64,000 nucleotides of DNA from Pegea sp. RAD2-039. Lineage: Eukaryota > Chordata > Thaliacea > Salpida > Salpidae. The notes beneath the pieces are model-generated. The model did no database searches. It saw only the letters and a program-made list of their open reading frames with translations, and was not told the DNA's origin. The stretch spans positions 186,001-250,000 of the forward strand of contig JAQGEQ010000061.1 of the NCBI GenBank assembly GCA_034620365.1. Direction: 5' to 3'. Shown one piece after another: positions 12,269 through 26,207 of this stretch (the first letter of the stretch is position 1; the number at the start of each line of letters is the position of its first letter). The position numbers and the translations under genes are program-made.

Positions 12269-14797
12269 CTAAAATGTTGATTAACCATTTTATACTTTAA
12301 TTAAAATTATTTTATAATGTTTTTATATAATTAATTGAGATCAAAATAAAATTGTACGTTCAAATTCAATTTAGATGAAATTTTTTAGATTTTTTGTTCA
12401 AAATCATTGAAGCGTTACGTTGAAGAAAATCTTCTTTTATACTCGTTGAAATTTTGACTTCAGCTTACAAAAGAATGAAAATGAGATTCTATTTGATAAA
12501 TACTTTGATAGTTAGTTTAAAAACTTTTCATTTCAAAAGGTTTTTTGTTTGTCATTTTCATACAAACGTTTGTCTGCTTTAACAGTTGATCTAAAGTAAT
12601 CATGCTAGATGTGATTAAAAACAAAATCGTTTAATGACTGATTGTATTAATGTATCATTTAACGAGCTAAATAACAGAAAAATATGTTGATAAAGCAAGG
12701 CATTACAAAATGATAAAAAAAATTGAAAGCATCAAGAGTATGGCTGAAAAACGAAAGTTTAACTGAAATAAAAGTGATTTACATTAAATAAAAACTAAAA
12801 ATATTCAATTTGTACAAGTTGATGATATAGAGTATTTAATGGATTGAAAACAGTGAAAATACTTCATACTGAGATGTAATAAGTTAAAAAAGGCTAAGCA
12901 AGGCAGATACTTTTATGAAATTATCAATAAACTTTTTAGGATTTTACATTACATAGCAAAAATGCGTTTTATATAAAACATTTCATAAAATAATAATTAA
13001 ATAATTTCAAAATTCGATGAAATGAAAATCATGAAGATGTTGGAATTAATTAAGTTTGAAAGCATCAATGGCATTTGATATCAATGTGTCTCTAACAGCT
13101 TCAAAGACAACTCGGATATTTTCTGTGTCAGTTGCACATGTGAAATGGTGATATGAGTTTTTTTTCTGGATATCATCAGTAAAAATCCGCAGCAAAAACT
13201 GTTCAGCTTCTTCGACGTTGTTAGCTGGTCCTGTAGGTTGTAAATTGATGATGAAAAAAAGTTGATCATTTTTTTATTTCGTAAAAAAAATAATGATTTT
13301 CTTGAAAAGAAATTTTAAAAATTACAAATTTTGATTCAAGATTTCGAATTTGGTTTGATGTTTAGAAAATAAATGTTTGAAACACAATTGAGAGCAAGGC
13401 AATGATTAATTACAAAGTATTGATTTATAGATGTAGAATAAATTGGAGAATATGACATGACACAGAGAAACAGGCATGCTATTACTCACATTTGCTAATG
13501 AATTTATCAAATGTATCAACTAGTAGAAAAAATCCCTTTTTAAGATAAAGAAAATAGATACAACTAATCTAAGAAAATGTAATTTAAGTACTAACTACAA
13601 GAATAAAATTTAATTAAAAAAAGGTTTAAATTTGACCTTCATAATCAGGAAAAAATTCAACTAGATTTGATGTCCTAATTTTCTCTTCAAAAAGATCTTT
13701 TTTGTTTAAGAAGAGAATAACAGAAGAGCTTGTAAACCATGGAGAGTCGATAATAGTTTTGAAAAGAGCTTGACTCTCTCGCATACGATTCTACAAATCA
13801 TTAACCAATCAAATCGAAGAATTGTTTGATGTAGAAAAACTTACAACTGAATCAGATTCTGCAAGGACTTGATCGTATTCACTAAGAGCAGCAAGAAATA
13901 GAATTGAAGTGACATTTTCAAAACAATGGATCCATTTCCTCCTCTCTGAACGTTGACCTCCTACATCAACCATTCTGTAATCAACCAGATAAATCATTAA
14001 GTAGTCAAAATCAGCGGATGAAGATGACCTAAAGATGACTTTTTTGATCTTAAACACGTATTCGTGGATCCCAGTAGTCGGGACTCTCACACGGAGGATA
14101 TCTTGAAGAGTTGGAAGATAGTTTTCATCCTCTATTCGGGATAATGCTTCTAAATAACTGAAGATAAGAAGATGAAAAAAGGAAAATAAAAGAAGTAGAA
14201 AGGACTTACTAATTAGTAGAATCAGATAATTGAAACTCATTCCTGCGGTTGAAACATTTTTGAATACCTGGATCATTCCATAGACTTCTGATAAAAGGTA
14301 AGATTTGTACAAAGTGATCATATGAAGATATATTGTTTATATCAACTTCTTCAATTTCTTCTGCTGCTTCCTACCAATATCAATCTTTTCAATTGAAATA
14401 CAGAAGATTCGAAAACTCACAGAATTCTTTTCATCTTCATATTTGATTCTTAAAGTTTTCATAGCTTTTGTGAGATGTTTAATTGATGTAATAATATTTT
14501 GATAAATTAGATGTTTATAATCTCTTCTTTGTTCCTCACTATATCCTTTTCCATTAATGATCCTCATCTGTTTGATAAAAGTACTCTTTCCACTTTCACC
14601 AGTTCCTATAAGTAGAAGATTTGAAGACTTTTGGGAGTGGATCTTCAACAAGACTCACCCAGTAACAATAGTTTCAATTGATTCTTCGAATATCTTTTCT
14701 CTTCATCTAAACCTTTTTGAATAGCAGCATTAATCTCTGCTGCTGCTCGATCATTATCAGACATGAAGCAACAACCTAACTGACCAAATATAGTCAT
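12072..14797 (-). CDS. Heterotrimeric G-protein alpha subunit, Gq-type, with two alternative last exons
   Basis: GTP-binding transducer on the inner plasma membrane that couples 7TM receptors to effectors, typically phospholipase C-beta for the Gq class. Common exons: 14659-14797, 14421-14605, 14210-14370, 14029-14157, 13845-13974 and 13637-13790. The last exon is either 13046-13230 (360 aa) or 12072-12268 (364 aa). N-terminus [11 protein letters not shown] has the two palmitoylatable cysteines at 9-10 seen in Gq. The P-loop is [17 protein letters not shown]. The switch I arginine lies in RVRVPTTGI, switch II is [19 protein letters not shown], the NKKD guanine motif is in [13 protein letters not shown], and TCATDTEN is in the last exon. 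Class: the [10 protein letters not shown] and SDSTNYYLEAL regions match Gq better than Gi, Gs or G12. All junction phases close, so the gene looks intact. Confidence 0.95.
13046..13230 (-). other. G-alpha alternative terminal exon A
   Basis: Phase-1 acceptor (CCTACAG before GACCAGC). It encodes [14 protein letters not shown], then [19 protein letters not shown], ending AIDAFKLN-stop. The C-terminal length matches canonical Gq (NLKEYNLV at the same place). A stop codon inside this exon means exon B can only be used if A is skipped. Confidence 0.85.
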
Positions 14798-17700
14798 CTT
14801 TACAAGATCAGCAAATCTTTAAATAAAAACTTCCTTAAATGATTTTTTAATGATATAGTTGTATATATAAAGTTAGAAACAGATCTTTAATTTGATTTTG
14901 AACGAATTTCGATGACGCAAAAAGTCAAACCACGTTCAATTTACTGATACCAGATAACTTGTTAACAGAAATTCATTTAAAATTTAATGAATTATTAAAA
15001 CTATTTTGACATCATGAGCAAGACTATTATGATAAATCGTCTATTACAAACTTGTATTTGTAATTAAACAATATGATATATTTTAATATAAATATTTTTA
15101 TATATTTTACTGTATATATATGAATATTATATTCAATTATGTATACACAAATTAGTATTAATAACTATTTCATAAATTATTTTGGAAAGTATATTACCAA
15201 ACATTTCGACATATTTTAAAATAGATTTTATAAACTAAAATTATTCTTTTAAAACTAATTAATAAATTAAATACAAGTTTTGATATAACATCAAAGCATA
15301 AAAATCAAGTTAACTTTATTAGCTTAATTAGATAAATAAAATAAAACTACAAATATAAAATTTTTGTAAAAAAAAGGAAAATAAATAGTAAGAAAAATAA
15401 ACAAAATGTTGAGTGCTGAATATTGAATTAACTACAACTTGCTACAATTACAACAATTTCAAACATCTTATTAAAGCATTTTTGAACGCTAGGTGACGCT
15501 ACAGTACTTCTATTTCATGTGTATACTTATTAGAGCGTGCCAAGTTAACCATTAATTAAGTTTAAATCAAAATTTGTTAAAAAGATTAATAATTATGTGT
15601 TAAATTCATTGTAGCAAATTGTAATTGCCATTTGTCAGATTATTTTAGAAACTATTATGTTAAGATGTTTTAAGAAGTATTAGTTGCATTTATTGTAAAT
15701 TTCTTTCAATAATCTACTAATTTATAAATTAATTTTAACATACTTACATTTGCATTCTATTTGTATTTGTAATGAAATTTAATTGAGATTAAATCTTTTT
15801 AGTTTGAAGTTTTTAAGTTTATTTTCAGCAATGTATAAAAATATAGAAAACCAAAATCATCTTATAATTTAGTTAAATTAATTGCTGTAAAGAATTATTA
15901 TTGAAGAGCACCTTAATGGATCACTTAGAAAATGTTTATATTGTCGTTATCTAGCTTGAAAAGATGAACAAGTACAAAATATTTTATTTAAGAATGATTT
16001 TAAAAAGAAAAATTGAAACCAATGTTGGCTAATACAACTAGTAATGATAGATATATCTGTTTTAGTTAAACTTAAAATACAAATTTTATTTAAAAATTCA
16101 AAAGAAATAGATTTTAATTACATTGAAACAATAAAAAAACTTTCATGAATATCCTTTTGCAGAAGGGTTAATAAAGTGTTTAGAATTCACATTTTCAAAA
16201 ATAGTTTACCTTTTATAAGAATTCAACAAAATAAACAGATGAGAAAAGACCGTAATAGATTTGAAGGCAAAAAAATTTGGAAATTTTGTTAAATTAGTAA
16301 ATGTTCTTAAAAAGACAGTAAAACATAAAACAACAAAATTGAAAGAGATGTCCTCTTAGAGTTAATTCAGTTTAAAAGAAACGATTGTGTCTCGGAAAAA
16401 GTATGATGTGACTAAAATTGATGTATATATTATTTAAAGTAAGTTTTTTTTGAAGATTGAACAAATTTAAAAACAATTATTTATTACTTTAAACTGTTTA
16501 TTTTTTTCAACCTTAAACTATTTATTTTGGTAAATTATTTTCGTTATATCAATTTAATTTTTTCGTTGTTTCAATCAAACATACCCGGAAAGTAGGACAA
16601 AGTTTTAGAACCACAAATTGTTATTCGATTTATGATATTGGTGTTGTTACTGTAATTTGCACATGTACAGAACAAGAGATCTACTAAATATTCACCTATT
16701 AATTTTGATATATTTTTCTCTCTCTATTTTACGTTTTTTGTAAAAATAAACTCTATTCAATTTGAAAATTAATAGTATACAAAGCATTCGTGATTAAAAT
16801 TAAATGTAATAAAAATTTTTATTACTTAAATATTTATTACTTAACCATAATCAAACATTAAACTTTATTGTTTTACTCCTAGAAGAGCTTTCTTTTATTC
16901 CAAAAACAGTTTTGTGGTAAAACAGAATAGCTTTCATTAAGCACTTACTAATAAGAAATGCCGAAATAGGAAGTGACGAGGCTTAGTTCCGAGCAAGACA
17001 AATAATCAATTTTTTTCTGCGTTTTTCTTTTTTCAGATCTAATTATATGTATTTATTTTTAATATGATCATGATAGTATTTTGTTTGGGTAGGAAATTTT
17101 TTGCAAGCAGAAAATGTTTTTGCTGATTGGTAAAAACACAAAAATTGTAGTGTAAGGAATAAATATTTGATAATAAAAACTTAAAGAGGTGCTGTTAGGA
17201 TAGTTTGATATCTATCTTAAACAAAAAGTTGTTTATTTGAAATTAATGTTAGTAGACAAATTTTTTAGTTTGAAGTTTAATTGAAATTTTACCTAAACCA
17301 AAACAAATTAAATCTTTAATTGTTAGATTTTAAAGTTGAAAAAATTAGATTGTGTAATTATTCCACCTTATAACTGTTATATTGATTACCTTAATCACTT
17401 AAAGTAGATTAATTAATTGGAGTAAATCCTTAAACTACAACAAAAAAAACTTTTCTAAAACACTTTATAGTAGATTAAAGTTTTAGTTGCTCTTTTAACA
17501 TAATTTTTCTTATTCTAATAAGATAACTGAATGTATTATAAACTTTCATAGTGTTGATTAGGCAAATTAACTTATTTGTTTTAATTTTAAGCTTTTGTTT
17601 ATAAGCTATTAGCTTAGTAGTATGCTTGATTAATTAATTCTTATCAATATGTTTTTAATTATACTGATTTCAAGCAACTTTGTTAATTCAATAGTTTTGT

Positions 17701-18004
17701 TTTTATTAGCTCATAACATTTGAAGTTGTTATCAAAACACTCTTTATTATTTAAAAATTAAGCTTGTGCAAGCTGGATATTTTCTTTTGGTATACTTGTT
17801 TAATAAATGAAACTTTATAAATTATATTTTAAACATATAAAATTCATTTTTATCAATATAATAGTTTTTAATTAATAGTATTATCAAGTTATTTAAGTTG
17901 ATTTGATATTTTTAATAATTTATTTAAAAGTTGATTTTAATGTTTATTTTAGTTTCTGCAATTAATGATTCGTTATTTTTAGGTGATTTTTTGAAAGTTT
18001 TTCG
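14798..18004. other. AT-rich intergenic DNA between divergent genes
   Basis: This separates the G-alpha start (minus) from the PPP1R16 start (plus), so it holds both promoters. It is highly AT-rich, with homopolymer runs and no CpG-rich island. I recognised no coding segment or RNA gene. Confidence 0.5.
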
Positions 18005-20316
<2,312 letters not shown>

Positions 20317-23242
20317 GCTCCAAGACATCGTAAAACATGTACAAAATGTTTTTGCACTGTGCAATTAAATCAAGAACTTTTTTCACTTTGTAATTATTTC
20401 TTTTTCTTATTTATTTATCTTTCAAAGTCTTTTCTATTTTCTGTCACTGATTTTGATCTGATAACTTCCAACATGTCATATGTTTCAATGTAGCTGCTTA
20501 TTGTTGGTTGTTGTACTTTATCATTTCAGTATTTATCATTGATTTCAGCAATTTCTGTTCTGTGCTTTTGTAATTGATTTTTGTACAAATAAATGATGTG
20601 AAAGAAAATTAATTTCAGAAATGTTTTGTTTTTAATCTATTCAGCTATTCATCAACTAAATACGAATAAGGATGATCAATTAATTGACTTTTATTTTTAT
20701 TCAATTTATTTACAGACTATTTTTTAGGTTATTTTTTTCACTTCAAATTTATATTTTATTAAAAGATTGCAAAACCTTTATTCAGTGGGAGGCTTCATTG
20801 GGATTATCCTCTAATCTCATAAAATGATTTATTATCTTGCAGATTTCAAATTCGTTGAAGAAACTTTTTAAATAATTGTTTTATTCAAACTATTTCACAA
20901 AAAGCAAAAAAACTCGATTTTATGTTTTTCACTTTTGAAACAATAAAAGTTGTTTTTTATTTTAGAGTTTTTATTTAGAAATTTCAGTTTATACTTTAAT
21001 CACAATTACAAAAATATTTCAACATTCACTTGAAATAGCATCTCAGTTGGAAATTTGTTCTAATTTCAATTAATTTTGAGTATAGAGCGAGACAAAATTA
21101 GTCTCACACAAAAACAGAAAAAATAAATCTTCTATTTATGAAAAAAATATGGAAACACAGTACATGATAATAATTCAAATATATATGTTCAAAGTTTAAA
21201 TTTTTCTGATTAAAAACATATCAAAATAAGTAAAAAAATACTTTCAAAGAAGAAATTAATGAATTCTTGAAAACAAAACAGGAGTCAGTTTAAATTCTGC
21301 TTTTTCAATGTGATAGAGTTTTTTAGTCAATATGTAAATACAATTAGTTATTAAATTAATTGAATATCTACTTAAAATGCTGAATTTTAAACTGTTTGAA
21401 AAATTAACTGATTTCAGCATCTTACTAATATTTATTTTAAGAAATTTTGATAATCGATATTTTGATTATAGACTTATAAGAAAATTGATGAACTGAATTT
21501 TTTCATAAAGTTTGAAAGTTTTTTATTTTAGTTGAATACTACTACTAATTGAAATATCTTGTACATCAATTAATCGATTTTATTAAAATTAAAAAATTTA
21601 ACGTTTAAATGGAAAATTCAATGACGTCATCTTTTCTGCTCACAGTATTCTAGTTAGTGAACAAAAGGAAAATTAAAAAAATTAATTAAAACATTTGCTA
21701 GGGTCATTAAGGCAAATGGTTTCATTAAACTAATTAGCAAGTTATTTGTTTTCTGCTTAAATCTATATTTTCATAAATTCATTTTTCTGGTAAAATTAAA
21801 TAATGTTATTGATTTTTTTAATAATCGGAATAACGACAATCAAAACTTACAATAACAATTAATGTTGTGACTCAATCAACACTTATCAAAACCTATTGAT
21901 AAACTCTATTCTACTTAGTTGTTAATTCTACATTTTATCCATCACTACAGTGACGTTAGCAAATAGAATGATTTTAAAACTTATTTTCTTAATCAAATTT
22001 TCTTACTATAGCAAAAAAACCTCATAAAACGACTAATCATTATTCACATAAGATTTTTATTTATTTTCATCAAATTTGAAGTTGAATTTTGTGTGTTTCG
22101 AATATAAGATTGCTGTTTGTATACTTCAACATCCTCTTCTTCAACAAATTTCCAAAATAAGTTCTCTTTACCCCTCAAAAATTCGACCTGATTTTCGCTG
22201 CCAACTTGCGCGATGTCGTCTTCTTCCACTCCTTCCGTGATGGAAGTTTGACATTGGGTAATATTTTATGATCAAAGACTTTTATGGTTACTCATTACAA
22301 CCTCTTATCACCTTCAAGGACTTTCTAGAAATGTTTGAAAACATCTGGGGCTTGAAATCAAGTCGAGCCACTTTTATTTGAGATTACTTCTCGAGCTTCT
22401 ATGGAGTCAAATGAGATATATTAGGATGTAATTGTCAAGTTTTGTATCTCTATAGCAACACTAGGGATAATAACGTCTTGAAAATTGTAATTTGATTTTT
22501 GACGACCGTTTTTATAAAAGTCAGAATTGGTTACAATTAATATAGCGTTTTTTTATTGTAAGTATTGGATAGTCTTGCTATTGTTATCTGGGAAAACGAG
22601 ATATACAAAAGCATTTACAATTTATTCTCGATCTTGCAAAGATTTTAATAAAATTTACTAATAGTTTAAATTTCTTCGTAGTAGCCACCTTAATTTTTTT
22701 TAGTTTATTATTTTCTACAATAATTTTTTAGTATCAAGCAAACAAAAATGTCTAAAAATTACTTTTCTTTTAAGTAGAGTTTAAAAAACCCATTTTGTTT
22801 GTTCATGTTTCAAGCTGTTTTTGAATGTTTATAACGATAGTCGTTCAAATTTTCAAATAAATTTGAAATGAAAAAAATTCAAATTTTTTTGCTCAACTTT
22901 TAATATTTCTTCAAAAAAAAATTCTGTCAAAAATTAAAATTATTTTCTTTTTAAATAATTATTTATTTACAACTTTTTAAATGTTGGAAATAAAGTATTT
23001 TATTATTTGTTTAATTTCTAGTTAACTTAATCAAATAAATACTTTATTCATTTTTACTGTTTATAATTCTACTATAAAAAAGACAAATTTATTAAATCTG
23101 TTTTAGAAAAGGAATAAATAATTTGAATTTTGTAATGAATAATTGATGTGTTAAGAAAGGAAATATTCTAAATGACATTTTTTAATAAAAACTTTTAGAT
23201 TGAAATTTATTTTTACAAAAATTGATTTCGTCATTTATTAAG
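20317..23242. other. AT-rich intergenic DNA
   Basis: Includes the PPP1R16 3' UTR (AATAAA at 20588-20593). A less AT-rich patch near 22050-22480 has a minus-strand open frame (GTG start at 22229, EEDDIAQVGSENQ) with no recognisable family; I do not call it a gene. The rest is unremarkable desert sequence upstream of the coiled-coil gene. Confidence 0.45.
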
Positions 23243-26160
23243 ATGGAAGAGGAATATGACGAACAGATTAAAGAGCTTCTATCGGCTGGAAGAAGGCTTG
23301 GAACAGATCCTATTTCATTGAGCTCAATTTTTTATGATCAATCTGAAGTAAAAAGTAAGATATTCAAATTATTTACATTTTCACTTAAAATTTTTGACTT
23401 TTGAAGATGAACTGATGGAAAAGTTTCAACTGAATCATTTAGCTTCAACTTCTTCAATAGATCATTCACTTGATCTGTCTCTTGATGCTTCTACAGCAAA
23501 AAATACAATTGCTAATAAATGTGTTGATACAAATGTTGACAAGTATTTGGTGAGTTAATCAATCAATCAATTGAATCGAGGAGTTTTTCATTTAGATAAC
23601 TTCACAGAAAGAAATTGAATATTTGAAGAATAAATTAGAAAATAAAGAAGAAACAGAAGTGGAAGAAAAAAAGGAATTTCGATCAGTTGTGGAAGGATTA
23701 CAAACGAAATTATTTGAAGCTGTCGTGTCTAAAAGAAGATTGATGGATGATCATAAAGAAGAAATAGAAGAGCAAGAAGTGATTCTGAACAATCTACACG
23801 TGAGTTTTTCCACTTGATATTTCAAGATGAAGATTTGATGATTCATAGGAGGCAGTGGATGAGTTAGTTGCGACAAATGAGAAGCAGGAAGCTTCACTAA
23901 TTGAAGCTTGTGGACAAATTGAATTTGTTGTTGATGAGAAAAGCAAATTAGAAAAATATTTAGATGAAATTCGATTAATTGTTCTATCTGAGTTAGACTT
24001 GGACGGGTATATTTAATTGAACTTAACATCATTTAATTTTATTTGATTGTAGCAAAAAAGTGATCACTTTAGACGAAATGATTAAATTATTAGGAAACTA
24101 TCTAGCAGATGTCAAAAGTAAACTCTTGTTGCTTCAACAAAATTATTTGGAATTAAAAGATATCGAAAAAGTAAATTTATCTTATTCAATTCTAAATAGA
24201 AATCTAACAGCGACATCTAGCGACGGAAATTAATAGTTTGTTTTCTCAGAAACGGTCTTTAGATGAAGAGAAGACGGATGAAGTGACAAAGAAGGTCTGA
24301 AGATGAACTAAGATTACAAATTTCAATTTTTTTTTTATTTAGTTGAAAATTTTGGAGCAGCAAAAAGATGATTTCGAAAAACGGATGCTAGAAGAGGAAA
24401 AGATGAGGAGACAGATTGAAGAAGAAGATTGCAGATTGAAAGAAGTAGAGATCAACATCCAAAAAGATATTTTACATAAATATGTTCTTAGAGACTTCAT
24501 CACATTATGGAAGAGCTTGAAGAAGCAAAAAAAGAGATGAAGATCAAAAATGAGATGTTTGAGGAACTAAAGATTGAAAAGATCAAGTGAGTCTTGATTG
24601 ATAAGATCTGATCTTAAATAAGATGTCACATGATTAGATTACAAGAAGAATTAGTGAGGCGTGAAGGAAGGTTCTATACGCAGCGAGATGTCGACAAGAA
24701 AAGCAGTGAAGTGGAACAGATCGTGAGAGCGGAAGTGATGACATCATCAGTTGGTGATGACGTCATTTAAACTTTTCAATGTTCAGAACGCAGAAGAAGT
24801 AAAAAAGATGAAAGATCAGCTGAATGAGATGAAGGATCAAATGGAAGAGACACGGAAGAATGAAGAAAATCGAGAAGCGCGATTTCGTCGACTTCTTGAT
24901 GACGTGAGTGATGACGTCATCATTGCATCGTCATTGATTTGATCGACGCAGAAAGAGCAAATTGAAGAAGAAAAAGAACAGATAATGAGAAATCTCAAAT
25001 CGTGTCTTAAGGATGTAGAGGAGCTTAAGATGAAAGATCAGAAGAGCATCCAGGAGTTGAAGATAGTAAAAGATGATTTGGAAGAATTTGAAAAGAAGAT
25101 GAAATTTGTGGAAGATGAAAAGAATAATTTAAAAATTCAATTGGAAACACTGATAAAGACTTCAGAGCAAGATAGAAAGATGTTGAAAGAGTCACGTGAC
25201 CAGGAAGAGCAAGAAAGATTGAAAGTGATGAAATCATCAGCGGAAGTTGAGAAGAGTTTGATTGAAGCAAGATCACAAGTAAGACACAAATTGATTTTTA
25301 TCTGATCTTGATCTGATCCTTCAAAGATTGGATACTTGATTAAAGAACGCAGCAACATTGAATATCAATTGAAGGAAAATAAAGAAGATTTCGAGAAATA
25401 TATTTCATGTTTGATGTTAGAGCATAAACAGAGATATAAAGAGATGCGATCCGTGAAGGTTTTAATCTACATCCAGGGACATTTTTATTGAAATTTTGCT
25501 GTTTAGGAGATCGTGGAACAATTAGGACGAAATGAGGGAGGACTGTGTGAGGTCGCTGCTTCCATCCAACAACAGATCACGACACAGAGGACTGAGAAAG
25601 ATTTGATGGAAGGAAAGATACAAAAAGCAAAAGAAAAGTAAGATGTGAGTTGATTGATGTGATGTTGAAAGATCCTACATCTTAGGATCGCATCTCTGAC
25701 CAAAGAAAAGAAGAAGATCAGAAAGAACTTCTTCAAACTTTTATCGAAATTCGAAGAGCTGGAAGAAGAGTTGAAACAAACTAAACGGAAGTTAGAAGAT
25801 GAAGTAAAGAGTAGCCGGAAGTAAGAGATGAACTAGCTGAGACTTGATTGGTTGATGATTTGGTGATGTAGACATCAACAGACATCTGATCGTTTGAGAT
25901 GTGGATTGGAACAAGCGATCTTACGTCACAATCAAGCTACATGTTTATTTGAACAATTCTCAGGAATCAATGAAACAAGCCGGAAGTTGATCTTGTTAAA
26001 TCAACAAAGATCTTCAGAATGTTTACAGGTGTCTTACATCCTCCTTTTCTACATTTCTATCTAATCTCATCTTCTTCAGATTCTTCCAAAAAATACCTCA
26101 CCCGCTCAACTACTGATGATGACGTCACACACGCAACGCGACGCGTCACTTAACGAATGA
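23243..26160 (+). CDS. Long coiled-coil protein of unknown function
   Basis: ATG at 23243 (MEEEYDEQIKELLSAGRRLG). About 16 exons, mostly split by ~45-60-nt introns, give roughly 680 residues. A short acidic, serine-rich N-terminal region (DHSLDLSLDASTAKN) is followed by almost continuous Glu/Lys-rich heptads, for example NKLENKEETEVEEKK, EKRMLEEEKMRRQIEEED and MRNLKSCLKDVEELKMKD. There is a short non-coil tail (SPAQLLMMTSHTQRDASLNE-stop). No motor, CH, kinase or membrane segment was seen. The stretch IEFVVDEKSKLEKYLDEIR with ITLDEMIKLLGNYLADVKSK faintly recalls CCDC158-type proteins; I do not rely on it. A 46-nt intron at 24445-24491 is required to keep the coil in frame. The last exon contains a coding TGACGTCA. 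The gene converges on URB1, with 47 bp between stop codons. Confidence 0.8.
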
Positions 26161-26167
26161 ATCGATT

Positions 26168-26173
26168 TTTATT
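26168..26173 (-). terminator. Poly(A) signal of URB1 (minus strand)
   Basis: TTTATT on the plus strand, i.e. AATAAA on the minus strand, 35 nt past the URB1 stop and only 8 nt past the stop codon of the opposing gene. Confidence 0.6.
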
Positions 26174-26191
26174 TTTTGTGAATTTTTCAAA

Positions 26192-26197
26192 AATAAA
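26192..26197 (+). terminator. Poly(A) signal of the coiled-coil gene
   Basis: AATAAA 32 nt past the stop at 26160. Together with the minus-strand signal at 26168 it makes the two 3' UTRs overlap in antisense. Confidence 0.6.
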
Positions 26198-26207
26198 ACG
26201 AACATAT

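Noticed and set aside
22044-22480. Small minus-strand gene encoding EEDDIAQVGSENQVEF
   Set aside because: It starts at GTG, has no recognisable domain, no clear splice partners and no supporting context.
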